Part shown: piece by piece, positions 13,060 to 24,440 of the stretch | Layout: the number at the start of each line of letters is the position of its first letter | How positions within the stretch are numbered: the stretch's first letter is position 1 | DNA from: Pegea sp. RAD2-039 | Taxonomy: Eukaryota > Chordata > Thaliacea > Salpida > Salpidae | Direction: 5' to 3' | Length of the DNA: 64,000 nt | NCBI GenBank assembly: GCA_034620365.1 | Contig: JAQGEQ010000193.1 | Coordinates: forward strand, 1-64,000 | The notes under the pieces: model-generated | Told to the model about the DNA's origin: nothing | Database searches by the model: none | Seen by the model: only the letters and a program-made list of their open reading frames with translations | Program-made: the position numbers and the translations under genes

Positions 13060-13735
13060 TTAGTATGCTACTTATTTTCACAAACTAAACTTTAAAATAG
13101 AAGTAAAACTGAAGAAATTACTATTTTATTGATCTTTGTTGCTTTACTGCTTTCTAGCGATACAATTTCTTAATTAGTTAGTTTCGATTAATTTACAAAA
13201 CTTTCTTATATTATTCAACAAGACAATCTTTTTTAAACTACAGTAACAAACATAAAATAATTTTGTTTAGTCGATGTAATATCTACTATTATATAAAAGT
13301 TTTGTATAAAATATTATATTTAATTTAATAAAGTACTTTAATAAGAAAGAAAAACTGTAAAAAAAAATATTATATTTAATTTTAATTGAGACAATTTCAA
13401 ACCATTAATAAATTAAAATTTCCATTTTATTTGAAAAAAATAATAATTTTTTTATATACTAACCTAAATTCCAACTTTTAAAAGTTGTTTATAAACTAAT
13501 TCTTTAAAATTTTATAATAAATCTGACTAATGAAATAAATTGTTTAATAGTTTACTGTTGATAAACATATTTTAAACCTTTGCATTGCTTAATGCTATGA
13601 TTTCTATCAACTGCTTAAATTCAATGATCTTTATAGAGAGTTTTAAGATCAAATATATATCTAAAGCATTTACACAACTAACTTTTCTGTATCAGCTTAA
13701 ACCTTATCAGTTTGTTTCATATTTTGTTTTGCTTT
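13060..13735. repeat. Direct duplicate of 10,465-11,140
   Basis: Second copy of the ~675-bp segment described at 10,465. Indels in A and T runs distinguish the two. It lies just before the SINE insertion site. Confidence 0.8.
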
Positions 13736-13810
13736 AATATTAAAGTTTTAATTTTAATTTAAAATTTTATTTTGTAAATTATTGTTATTAATAGCTAACT
13801 AGAAGCTTTT

Positions 13811-13997
13811 TTATTTTATTTTATATATATAAATGCGAAGGAGGGTGCCTAAAGAGAGCACATCTCACTAACACACATTCTCACGGGTTTTTATGGTTTT
13901 TCTCAGGAGTTTTATATGTCTCCACCTGGGGTGTAACCCGGTACTTCCTAGCTAGAAGGTAGGTGTAGTAACCGCTTCGCCACCAAGCAGGGTTAAA
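13811..13997 (-). mobile_element. tRNA-derived SINE with target-site duplication
   Basis: Read on the minus strand, the element starts with a tRNA-like head. It has an A-box-like GGTGGCGAAGCGGTTA (13,969-13,984) and a B-box-like GGGTTACACCCC (13,928-13,939), so it looks derived from a tRNA gene transcribed by RNA polymerase III. A body and an A/T-rich tail follow. The flanks at 13,788-13,810 and 13,998-14,020 are a 23-bp direct repeat with one mismatch, containing TAATAGCTARCTAGAAGCTT. This is the signature of LINE-machinery retroposition. The GC content stands out sharply from the surroundings. Confidence 0.85.
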
Positions 13998-14189
13998 TTA
14001 ATAGCTAGCTAGAAGCTTTTAAAGATACATGCTTTTAATAACTGATTTTTGAAACTTAAACAAGAATTGACTTAACTAAACCTTAAAATTTTAATTAGTG
14101 CTAGTACTATAGAAATTAATTCTTTAAATTCAACGTTTCTTTAATTGTTCTAACTCAGTCTTGAAAAAGCTGAAAATTTACTATGTTTT

Positions 14190-14330
14190 AAATTACACTG
14201 TTACATGAACGGTTCCAAATAATCAATTGAATTTATTGTTAGTGTCTTTAGTGCTAAAATTTCTTAAATAATAAGCCTATTTATAAGTTGTCCTAATCTT
14301 TAGTTTTTGTTCTCAAAAAATAATGTTTCA
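14190..14330 (-). repeat. Inverted-repeat arm, partner 11,880-12,015
   Basis: It contains gttacatgaacggttccaa and cctaatctttagttt, the reverse complements of sequences in the 11.9-kb arm. Divergence is considerable between these blocks. Confidence 0.65.
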
Positions 14331-15284
14331 GCGATAAGGTAAAAATATTTAAAAGTATCTTGGGTGAATTGAAATGTTTTTATTATTGAATGAAAAAAAT
14401 CTATATTACATTAAATAGCAATTTTCAGGATTTAATTTTCAAATTTTATTTTATTTGTTACACTTGCTATCTTATCTTTTAACATTAGTTTAAAAATAGT
14501 TTTAAAAGGTCAATTTAGATTTAAAATTTAGATTAGTAAAGATCAAAATTAGTTACTTAGTTGATTATTTTACAAATTTTAATTCTTAAATGATTTTAAA
14601 TCACCTCAATTAAAATTTAATTGAAAAATATATTTTTTCCACATTTAACTATTTTAATTAATTAAATATTATCTTAAATATTAAATATAATAATAAAGAA
14701 AATTCGGTTGTCTGGTATATTAAATGCCTTATATGACAACATACTTTCTTTGTGTTTGTGAGCGCATTTAAAATAATTTTTCATGCTTCTAACGCAAATG
14801 TTAAATCATAAATATGTTTAAAATCATGTTCACTCCAACTTTATGCTTGGAAAGTAAATATATTTTTTCATTGATATAATTTTTAGTCTTTTTTTTTGGT
14901 TTTTTCAGATTTATTTTGTTTTTGTTTCTAAAATAGTTTTATGTTTTTGAATGTCAGTTTTTTTTCGTCTTAAAGGCTCAATAGTTTTGAATCAGTGATT
15001 TTTAACTGGTTGACATTTTCACTTTTATTAAGTATTTTAAACTATAACAAGTTAAGAGAATAAATTTTGATTAGTAATATTTTGATTTAACTTCTTCAAC
15101 TTAATAAAATTGTTTGATAGATTGCAGAATTTAGATTAAGCAGTTGCAAAAATATCGATGTTCTCAGAAGAGTTGAAAACAGAAAACCAGTCAAAACCTG
15201 ATAGAAACTTGTTTATACCATTATAATTTTCAAAGTAAAAATTCTCTATGCTTAAAGCTTTAAAACATTTTTTTTATAAAAATG
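14331..15284. other. Intergenic, with a fragment of R1 tail at about 14,700-14,830
   Basis: Only the R1 tail is recognisable (atgccttatatgacaacata followed by ctttgtgtttgtgagc). The remainder is A+T-rich DNA without a gene. Confidence 0.45.
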
Positions 15285-15510
15285 TTTGATAGGTCAAATA
15301 AGATTACATACTTCTTTAAAGTAGTATGATGATATCAACACAACGAAAACAGAATAAAATTGTGAACATTTTTAAATGAGTCATTATACATGTTTGTTGA
15401 CTGAAGACAGTGTCAGTTAAAGTTTAATATACAAAAGAATGACACAACATATGAAAGAAATGAACAAGTCCACAGCGTTCATTATATCGTTGAAAAACAG
15501 AGATCTTATT
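15285..15510 (+). repeat. Dispersed repeat R1, copy b (5' part only)
   Basis: It carries aaataagattacatac, atgatatcaacacaacgaaa and the gaatgacacaaca block of R1. It ends soon after and is followed directly by the tRNA-like piece at 15,553. Confidence 0.7.
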
Positions 15511-15552
15511 GTTTATATAGGAGTAGTTTTGTTTTAAGCTATACTTTAATGG

Positions 15553-15625
15553 TATATTAGTTTTGCCAAGCAGCTATGATACCTGTCTACCAAGCATGGG
15601 GCTTTGTTCCGGTTGCAAATGAACA
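15553..15625 (+). mobile_element. tRNA-like repeat head (SINE-like)
   Basis: The sequence ttttgccaagcagctatgat resembles a tRNA A-box region. It is followed about 40 bases later by ctttgttccggttgcaaat, a degenerate B-box. The copy at 63,097-63,170 is slightly better preserved (gccaagcggttatgat). It is probably a decayed tRNA-derived SINE rather than a working tRNA gene, since no acceptor-stem pairing is evident. Confidence 0.5.
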
Positions 15626-15879
15626 CATATTACTTACAAGAAAATTCCAAATATACAAACAGGTAAAGAGCCATTGAGTCCTATAAACTGACAACAAATA
15701 CATATTACAATATTACAATACAATATTACAACTCATAAGGCCTTTGAGTCTTGTAAACTGACAACACTCATAAGAGATGCAAGACTACGAATTCGAAGAC
15801 ATAATGAGATCTGATAGACAATTGAAAATGCTTTAATTATTTTGAAGCCACAATTGCTTAATTAAGTTTATTAACTTAT

Positions 15880-16190
15880 AATAGCATCATTTAGAGTTTA
15901 ATAAACAACAGTTGGCGCAAAAAATAAAAGAACAAGTTCACAGCATTCTTTTATACCATTGAATGATGCAGATTTATTCGTAAAATGCAACTGACAGTAT
16001 CAGTTTTCAAAATTGTGGATTTGTACAGCGCTAATTAGAAGAATAATTTTGATATCGTACAAAATTAAATGTTTTATATAACAACATTTTAGCTTTATGG
16101 TTGTGATTTCAACTAAACGACCTTTTTAATGCTTCTTACGCAAATGTTAAACTATAAATAAGTTTAAAACATCTTAATAGAATAACGTTT
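15880..16190 (+). repeat. Dispersed repeat R1, copy f (partial)
   Basis: It shares the gacagtatcagttttcaaaa block, the ttttatataacaaca block and cttacgcaaatgttaaactataaat with the other R1 copies. The 5' end is missing. Confidence 0.65.
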
Positions 16191-16497
16191 ATGCTTTGAA
16201 ATTAAATAAAAAATAATAAATAATAATGAAAAATGGTGATAAAGTTCGGAAATTGTAAACTTTTATGTTTTGAATAATGATTTTTTTTAATTATCCTTAT
16301 TAGTTAGCTCTTAGATACCTGAAAACAATTTAATGTTTAGTTATTACTTTTATCATTAGTTTTTATAAAACCAGAATTCTATTTTGTTTAGAAAATATAG
16401 GCAACATGTAGAAATTTAAATTCATTTTTATGCGATTACTTACAACCACAAACATTAAACTGAATACACTGTATATAAAAACCAAATTTTTCTTACA

Positions 16498-16670
16498 GTG
16501 CAGTTGTCACAATTCGTCCCGATGCAATCTGTACTATATTGTGTTTCTTGCTATAAAGTGTAGATTATAGCGGGCCAAATATTCATAAAATTCAATTGCA
16601 AGCATTGCATCTGCTGTCGGTTTGATTCTCTTACAGCCATATGACCAGCGATTTGTAAGAACATTTGTAA
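16498..16670 (-). other. Coding-like conserved block (possible decayed exon)
   Basis: On the minus strand one frame reads GCKRIKPTADAMLAI, then YEYLARYN, then HFI. The duplicate at 63,447-63,610 keeps the same frame with four conservative-looking changes. Both copies share a downstream in-frame TAG and TGA. In the second copy a possible GTAAGA donor follows HFI; here it reads GCAAGA. It could be one exon of a lost gene or part of a transposon. No family is recognised. Confidence 0.35.
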
Positions 16671-17559
16671 GAGAAACTTGTAAATAAATAAAATTCTACT
16701 TTTTCAAACATAAAGTTCTTTAGTCCTATAAAATAGTACGTAATATTTCAGGATTGAAATAAAAGTTTCATTTTAACTTCTTTGTATTTCCTTAATTTTC
16801 TAATTTATCGTCTACAAGTAGTTAGAAAGTTGCATGGGAAAACTTGTTACAGACATTTAACACTTACATGTCTACATTCAGTTTACTCAATAAAATTTAC
16901 TGTTTGTGAATAAGTTACTCTACTGTAGATAGCTTGCTTATACTTTTATATCACGCAGTTAAAACACAAGAAGAAATTATTTTACTGGAACTGAAATCAT
17001 GTAAAAGAATAAGATTTATAAATAAATTATCAAAACTGTAGTTGGAATTATTCTATGTTTACAAACAAAAGCTGATCATGTTCTCATCGAACTGAATCTA
17101 TTGGTTTTTTATTTCAAAAACTGTATAGGCTGTTGAAACAGATTAATTTAATTTTTTTAAAAAGATAAATTCTATATAAACTGACATTGTATTATGGTTT
17201 TCTAAAGGAATAAAGATGTTTTTAAAATATATTGTACAACCTTGTAAGCTAAACAAAAAAAAACTTTTTATTTCTACATGAATACACGTTCTTCTTCTTT
17301 TAATTTAAAAAACCAAATAAATTAATTTAGTAGCATTAAGATTAAAAACCTGCAGTTTTATAAACTTGGTTAGTTCAAAATGTAAATCATAATTAAAATA
17401 GAATAAAATTTGTTACAGAAACAATACTGCATTAAAAAGTTCAAAATGCAAAAAAAATGTTTTTATTTAAAACGTCGTCTTCTAAACAAAAACAAATGAA
17501 TTTAATTTTAACAATACTGTTATATACAGATTGTTTATCATAACTGTCATCATGCTACG

Positions 17560-18160
17560 GTTAATTAAAAACAAATAAGATTACGTACTTCTTTAAAGTA
17601 ACACGATGACATCAACACAACGGAAAATAAAAATTGTGGAGATTTTTAAATGAAACATTCTACATATTTGTTTACTGAAGACAGTGTCATTTAGAATTTA
17701 ACAAGCAAAAGAATGACACAAGATATGAAGGATATAAACAAGTCCACAGCCTTCTTTATATCGTTAAATAAAGGAGTTCTTTTTGTTGAACGCAATTGAC
17801 AGTAACAGTTTTCAAAATTAGTAAAAATGAAAGTATTTTACAAGAAAATTAAATGATAATTAGATGATAAATTTAACACCTTTAATCACAACATACTTTC
17901 CTTGTGTTTGTGAGCTTATTTCAAACACTTTTTCAATGCTTTTCACACAAAGATTAAATTATAAGCACGTTTAAAACATCTTAACAGATGAGTATTTCTT
18001 CTTTGAAATTACATGTTTACGTTACACGTTTTAAAAAGAAGTTTAAAAAAGTGAAAAAATTGTATTGAAACTATTTAAACTTTATTTAAACTACTTTTGA
18101 TAAATGATCTTGCTTTAAAATAAGATTCGCTATTGGCAGATTACCTATGAAAGCCAACTA
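17560..18160 (+). repeat. Dispersed repeat R1, near full-length copy c
   Basis: This is the most complete copy, at about 600 bp. It starts at ggttaattaaaaacaaataa, passes through the ATGACATCAACACAACGG and gaatgacacaaga blocks and ends with ataagattcgctattggcag. The terminal motif ccgctattggcag also occurs alone at 18,380-18,425. Confidence 0.78.
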
Positions 18161-18464
18161 CAAATACTCAAAAGAATTGATTTCAAATCTTCTAAATCTT
18201 ATGCTGAGCTAGTTGATTTATTAATTTTATTTACAATAATACGTTTTTATTTTTTACAAATATTCTGTGAACACAAACAGTTAATATATAACGAGAATTT
18301 TAAGTAAACTCAAACTAATTCTAAAAAAAATTAAAAGTTTCGAATGTAGGAATGAAAAACTAAAAAAATTTATTTTTTTAAATGACCTTGATTCAAAATA
18401 GGATCCGCTATTGGCAGACTATGTATGAATCTTCTTTGAAAATACTCTGAATTTAATTATTTTG

Positions 18465-18560
18465 CTTAGCAAAGCTGTTAAGTTGTACATCTCTGAAGTA
18501 TATCTGTTATCAAACTCGCCTTATTAACGATAAGTCTCTGGTTCGAGTCTGGGTGGACTC
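18465..18560 (+). mobile_element. tRNA-derived repeat with intact B-box
   Basis: It shows ttagcaaagctgttaagttg, an A-box-like stretch, and ggttcgagtct at 18,540-18,550, a near-perfect RNA polymerase III B-box (GGTTCGANTCC). A second, 3'-truncated copy lies at about 19,255-19,330 and shares agctgttaggttgtacatct and attaacgataagtctct. The spacing and lack of a closed acceptor stem argue for a SINE rather than a tRNA gene. Confidence 0.6.
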
Positions 18561-18599
18561 ATATTTTTGACATAATTAAGTCAATAGAAATCCTTATAA

Positions 18600-19800
18600 A
18601 AGGGCTTATTTATTTTATTTATTTTATTATTTAGTTTTTCATATATGTGAAAGCACAATTTTTAACAGCGTTAATCTCTTTGTTTAATCATTACTTAATT
18701 AATAATAAAAGTAGGAATTATTAAGTCAACTACTTCTAAGTAAAAACATACAAACTGTTTTATTTGCTAAAAGTTCTGAGTCAAATATTTTTGATTTTTT
18801 GGGACTATATTTTGATTTGAAAACATATATATATAAACAAAATTTATTAGAAATTATTGAATTACAAAGCTCTAGAATTTTTTTTCTGTAGCCATTAATT
18901 GTATAAAAGATTTTATAAGAAGATATAAACACCTAATTTATAACTCTATAATCTTTTGGTTCAAAATTTTTAGAAAATGGAGAATAATTAAACAATAAAT
19001 GCAAACAATAAATCTTTGTAAAGAATTTTTTTTTTGTAAACTTAATTTTAAACTAATTTATTTTTCTATGGTTCTACAAATTTTATTTGTAAACTGAATA
19101 TAATTTTTACACAACAATAATATATGTTGAAACTTATTAAATTTTGCTACTAATTCATTTATTTTATTTTGCTATTTATTATAATACTACAAGATGTTAT
19201 GGTAAAAAATCTATGTTTCTAGTTAAAATGAAATTAATTAAACCTAATTATTTGTCAATAAAGCTGTTAGGTTGTACATCTCTGTAGTATATCTGTTCTC
19301 AAACTCACCTTATTAACGATAAGTCTCTACTTTTCTTGTCAAATTTATTTTTCTGCTAAAAAAGTTTAAACTGAGCAAAAAAAAGGGAATATTAATTAAC
19401 ACAAATAAAAATAAATTATTCAACAAATAATAATGATTAAAATGTAAAAAAAGTTTAGCAAACTTGAAGATAAAACAAGTTTATAGTAAGTCACTACAAA
19501 AAGCATAAAATATGAATACACCGTTTGATAAAATCAATAAGATAAATATACAATATTAAAACAAGCAGTGAATAAAGCTTAATACTATTCTAATTCACAA
19601 AGCTGTTAATAATAATTTTTGACTGCTAAGCTACAAATTTAATGCTTTGAATTTATTAAAGTCGCAACTGAAGTTATCGTAGAATATTGTATAACTGGTA
19701 AGTGTAAGATCTTTTTAAACTAAGCTTATTAGTTAATTTAACTCTAAATCATAAATGAGTTATTCATTAGATTATCAATCCTTATTTTGCAAACACAGTT
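18600..19800. other. Intergenic sequence, no gene; partial tRNA-like repeat at 19,255-19,330
   Basis: A+T-rich DNA. The 68-aa open frame on the minus strand at 18,726-18,932 has no supporting features. Confidence 0.4.
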
Positions 19801-19809
19801 TTGTTGTAT

Positions 19810-19990
19810 AGTTCTAAGTTAGCAGTCAACTGAATTAAATTCTCAATAATCACAAAACTTATACAAATCTATTCTTGTCTAATTAGAATCTAACTACTAG
19901 AGCATTATTTTTTCAACAAACTGAAATTAAAATTCTCTGCTTTGAACCTATAGCTTGATCGTCAACGATTCTAAGCAAATGCTCAAATTC
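19810..19990. repeat. Duplicate of about 20,790-20,945
   Basis: The two share ttttcaacaaactgaaatta and gattctaagcaaa, with scattered substitutions. They are in the same orientation about 1 kb apart. Confidence 0.75.
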
Positions 19991-20789
19991 AAGATAATAT
20001 TGTCACCAGTCGAAAATAGAATGATAATGTTTCTCAAATTTTATCTTATATTTATAAAAAAATTGTTTTCTGCTTGTTTAGATTAGCATGTTTTGAAATT
20101 GTTCTATCGATTGTCCTATAATTGTAAACAAAAATATTAAACTATTTAAGACTGCTTTACAATATTTTAGACTATTACGATCAAACCTTGCAGTCAAAAA
20201 CAATTGGATATTTGGGCGGCTATATTTTATTTTCCAGATGGTTTGATTTAACAACATTCTATTATTCCAATAATATTTACATAAATAATAATAGTAAGTA
20301 TAATTATATTTATTTATATTACACTAAATAACTTAATCTAGAAAGATATAGCTTCAATGTACAGGCAGGTTGTCCTTTATTTGCAAGTTTATATAAATTG
20401 CTTGCAGCAGCTAAAAGTACAGAAAAAAATTCAAAAAGAAATTGAACTGATTTTTGAAAATCAGTGAAAAATCAATTTTGTCAAATTTCGTTTTTTACTT
20501 TATGTATTCATACAATCTCTATTTTGCTGTTATCTACTAGAATTTTAGATAAGCATTTAAAGACATGTTTGTCCAGTTTCCACGAACGTCTTAAATTGTC
20601 AAATTTTTACTGTTTGAATCATAATGTGTGTAATTGTAGCTTTGAAAGCTAGTCACTAACCAACAAGGTTTAGCTAAATAATCAACTTTCTACATCAATA
20701 TAGTTGGGTTTCCAAGAAACGGTTCAAAAGGTTTCAAAGGCAAGGTTTTATTTCAAGTATCACAAAATGGCGAAGACACTTTGCAGTTA

Positions 20790-20945
20790 ACTGAATTAAA
20801 TCCTGATTAAGTCATAAAACTTATTCAAATCTAGTCTGATTTAATTAGAATCTTACTACTTGACCATTAGTTTTTCAACAAACTGAAATTAAAAATCTCT
20901 GCTTTAAACCTATAGCTGGATGGTCACCGATTCTAAGCAAACACT
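20790..20945. repeat. Duplicate of about 19,810-19,990
   Basis: Second copy of the short local duplication. No coding content was seen. Confidence 0.75.
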
Positions 20946-21282
20946 CAAATTTTTAAAATCATCTATTTTAACAACATCTTTAACTAAATCTTTATCAATG
21001 GCATCATCATCAGATTTAGTTTATTTGATACTTTTATTAGTCAAATGAAGTTGCTGTTGAATTTTTTTAAGACATTGTGTAGCAATAAGATCAATTGAAA
21101 ACCCCCAGTACTAGTTCTATTACTCATACTAAGGGTCTTGGTGCTATTACTGATCTAAACAAATCAGTATTATAAATATCTTATATGAAAATAATATATT
21201 ATCTATAGTGTAAATATGTCACTGTTGGTCATAGATAATTTCTTATTTGTGATTACGTATAACACTAGAAACTTTATAACTT

Positions 21283-21395
21283 AAGATTTTCATTTGCAAG
21301 CAGTGAATGTTTTAAAGATCGGCAAATAAATCATATACCGCAGTTGAATAGTAGATTATTTCCCGTTAGTGTTGGTTCATAACTTTCGTTTCGAG
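21283..21395. repeat. Duplicate of about 22,632-22,745
   Basis: Both contain ttcatttg(c/t)aagcagt, gaagatcgg or aaagatcgg, and gtgttg(g/c)ttcataactt. The copies are clearly diverged. The DNA between them (21,400-22,630) shows no gene. Confidence 0.65.
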
Positions 21396-22631
21396 GAAAG
21401 TGGTGATTGAACGAAGTTTTTTCTATTTACGTCCTTAAGTAGCTCACTGTATTTTCTTTAAAAGTATTTTTTATGAAGAATGAACAAAAATAGATTTTCA
21501 TGATGGGTTTTATCAACATGTATATACTTTAAACTATAAACTTAGTTTGGAAGATATGGATTAAATATTCCAAATGATTAAAATTGTATTGCTTAGTTTT
21601 AATTCAGAAGATTGATAATAATATTTACAGATTAACGCGCAGTTATCATCAAAAATAGATTTTAGGCATTTTCTCAATTAGCCATTTTGTAGTAAATCTT
21701 AGCTTTATAAAAAGGTTAGATTGCAGTTTCTTACGAAAGATAAAAACATTAATAAATGAAATGAAATAAAAATGCAAACGGTAATAACAGAAAATTAAAA
21801 TATTAAACTTACTAAGTAACAAAATAGTATGAAGTAATTAATAAAGCAGTTAATAATCTTGTGTCGCCACAGGTAATCTTCTATTTTTACTTTAAACCCT
21901 ACATTGCCAAACCATTTGTATGCCTGATTCTATTATAATACATATTATAAAAAATATAATCTTTATGTTAGATGTTATAAATATTATTTTAAAATAATTT
22001 AGATTTCTTTTTGTTACCCATAAAATAAATAGGAAACTATTTTAAGTAAAAGGATTATAAGAAAAATAGTTTATTATCTTGTTATGATTTTAACGAATTT
22101 TGTTTAAAAATATTTTAGTGAATTTAAAAAAAACATTTTCAACAAAACGTTTAAGAAATGACCCTACGCTGTTTTGCGTTCTATTATCTTTTAAATCTAA
22201 GAAATCTTATGATAACATAAAATCTTATGACAGTTGTTAAAACAAATAAAATTTTATGTCAACAACTAAAAAAACATTTCTGAGAATACATACAAACGTC
22301 TTGTAAATAAATTTTTAGTTGTCAATAAAATGTTTATTTATGTTTTAGATAAATTGAACAAAGAAATTTGCAGTCTACAAAACGTTTAGGTGATTTTATT
22401 AATGTGAAAAAAATAAATAAAGTTTAATAAAAATACAAACTTTTGGTTATAAGCTATTCTTTGTAATCTTCAAATAAATTATTTCTTTTTTAACTAAACT
22501 AAACAGGTGATGTTTGATAAACAATATTTCTAATATTAATGATACAACAGAAAAAACCAAATCTCATAGCATTAGGAACATTAAAAAAGAAAAACTTTTA
22601 GTAGATAATGAAAAGGCTTAGTTAATAAAAA

Positions 22632-22745
22632 AATGAGTTTTCATTTGTAAGCAGTAAAAGTTTTGAAGATCGGTTAACAAATCATATTTTGTGGCTGAAT
22701 AGTAAATTATTTTTAGTTAGTGTTGCTTCATAACTTTTGTTTATA
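22632..22745. repeat. Duplicate of about 21,283-21,395
   Basis: Second copy of the short repeat. It lies about 660 bp upstream of the 239-aa ORF. Confidence 0.65.
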
Positions 22746-23408
22746 GAAAAGTCTTTCTCTGTTAATAAATTGAAGCACAGTAAAATTTTATGCAACAGAA
22801 AGATATCAGTACATGTAAGTCTTTGCGTGCACTAGCTTGTACCAAAAAACTAAATTAGTTTTTGCTAAATGGTAACAAAATAAACAATAAACGATTGTTA
22901 GATAATTTTCAAAATTATCTTCTTACAAAATAACCAAAAATTAGAATCAATAGCTCACGTCACTTAAAACGAGAGAAAAAGAAAAAAAGGTTTATTGACG
23001 ATATAAAATTGAGCTATTTAGTAATAGGTTCTCATTGTTATTATGTAGTTGCCTCAAAAAGTTGTTTAGAGAGTTGCAGCTGTTTTTGATATTTTCTTTA
23101 ATTTTTTTTAGTTTAAAACTAAACCTCTTGTTAAATATTTACAAAAGTTTAGTAGTGATAACAGATTTTACTTGGAAAATTGTAGAACCTTTTTATAGTT
23201 TTTAGTTAGTTTTATGAGAAATAAAATGAGTTTTTAAAAATTTGTTTATCATAGCTATTGTAAAAGTTTTGATAAACGTTTATGAGAAAAAAACAGACAT
23301 TACCAGCGAAGCCATTAATTACTTCTATTTTTAACACAGCTGATATTTTATTTAATCTTACTTTTTTAATAACACAATTTTTTTCAGCCTTAAAACAATA
23401 GTTATAAA

Positions 23409-24128
23409 ATGAAAACCTTTATAATTTTATTTGTGTTGTGGCTCTGCAAAAATTTGGAAAAAAAGTTTTATAAGGAAAAAATTCCAGAAATTATATGTTT
23501 TTTTGTAATCATTATGAGTACTAAGCATCATCAAACTGAACCAAATATTCCCAAATTTGGATCAAATGCTGTTAATGGAAGCACCCTCACAAAGAGCACC
23601 ATAATTGATTCCAAAATAATAGATGCTTATTCAACTAATAATGAGTTAAGTTGTTTATTGTACGGTTATCCTGTTGATGATTGGATACTAGGACAAATTA
23701 ACAATACCAAAGTGTTGAGCTCTCTTTTGAATTTTGTAGCTGTACATTCATTTGCAGTATCTTATTTTGAAAGCTTACTATCCTATTACAAACAAAACTT
23801 TAAAAAAGTAGTGAACTTTCAAGTAACAACAATAAAAGAATGGTTTCATCAAATTGGACAAACTACTGATATGTCTAACGAAACTGATTTTAATGGAACT
23901 TGCTCTATAAAAGTAGCTCCAGCTTCTTTCATAACTGCAAATAGCGATGCAATTACTATCAGCATGAACTATCAAATGATTGGTTATTGTTTTGTTGCTT
24001 TTATGATAGGAAAACTTTTCAAAATTTTGACAACAAAGTTAATTCTGAAACTGGGGTGGATTTATAATAAATGCATTATGCTTCTTGGTAAACGAATTTT
24101 ACGTACATTTAAAATATATCAAAAGTAA
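23409..24128 (+). CDS. Hypothetical single-exon membrane-associated protein, up to 239 aa
   Basis: This is the longest non-repetitive open frame in the window outside the recognised genes, and its composition is not low complexity. Two starts are possible. The first Met gives a hydrophobic N-terminus (MKTFIILFVLWL). The second, at residue 36 (MSTKHHQTEP), gives a soluble N-terminal region and may be the true start. A hydrophobic segment near residues 192-206 (MIGYCFVAFMIGKLF) is followed by a basic, partly hydrophobic tail, which suggests membrane attachment near the C-terminus. Potential N-glycosylation motifs (NGS, NNT, NET, NGT) occur. An acceptor-like ttttttttcag lies about 20 bases upstream of the first ATG, so upstream exons or a spliced leader are possible. 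No family is recognised. An intronless retrocopy is an alternative. Confidence 0.45.
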   Translation: MKTFIILFVLWLCKNLEKKFYKEKIPEIICFFVIIMSTKHHQTEPNIPKFGSNAVNGSTLTKSTIIDSKIIDAYSTNNELSCLLYGYPVDDWILGQINNTKVLSSLLNFVAVHSFAVSYFESLLSYYKQNFKKVVNFQVTTIKEWFHQIGQTTDMSNETDFNGTCSIKVAPASFITANSDAITISMNYQMIGYCFVAFMIGKLFKILTTKLILKLGWIYNKCIMLLGKRILRTFKIYQK

Positions 24129-24440
24129 GTTCACTGAGGTATACAAAGTTAATTGCCTTTCTGTGAGGTATAGCAGTATCCATATCCACCTAACAAATAA
24201 GAGGTTTGAGATTGAATATTGATGTGCACACATTTGCGATTAGAAAACTCGGTTGCCTGTCTACCAGGGCAAGTTGATTTTGTGACAACTGAAATCAGGT
24301 GAGAGAACCACTAACAAATGGAGGTCGCAATCAAGTGATGATCACCAAATTGTAGGACTTTGTCCAAATATGGAGTATCTGAGATCGCAGCTATTACACA
24401 AAAGTGTTTGCTGGGTATGCCTCTCCAGAAAATAAAAGCT
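24129..24440. other. GC-richer patch downstream of the 239-aa ORF
   Basis: About 300 bases are clearly less A+T rich than their surroundings and include ggttgcctgtctaccagggc. An AATAAA near the end (cagaaaataaaagctg) could be the polyadenylation signal of the preceding ORF. It may be 3' UTR or an inserted tRNA-like or other element. No second copy was seen in this window. Confidence 0.3.

Larger units (their letters stand above)
15540..17060. repeat. Duplicated segment, partner about 63,080-64,000
   Basis: The first ~90 bases match 63,085-63,170, and 16,235-17,060 matches 63,180 to the window end with high identity. About 600 bp between these blocks, including an R1 fragment, is present only here. 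The partner runs off the window. Confidence 0.85.

Noticed and set aside
18465-18560. A true tRNA gene
   Set aside because: The B-box is good, but acceptor-stem pairing and normal spacing are missing, and a truncated repeat copy lies nearby.
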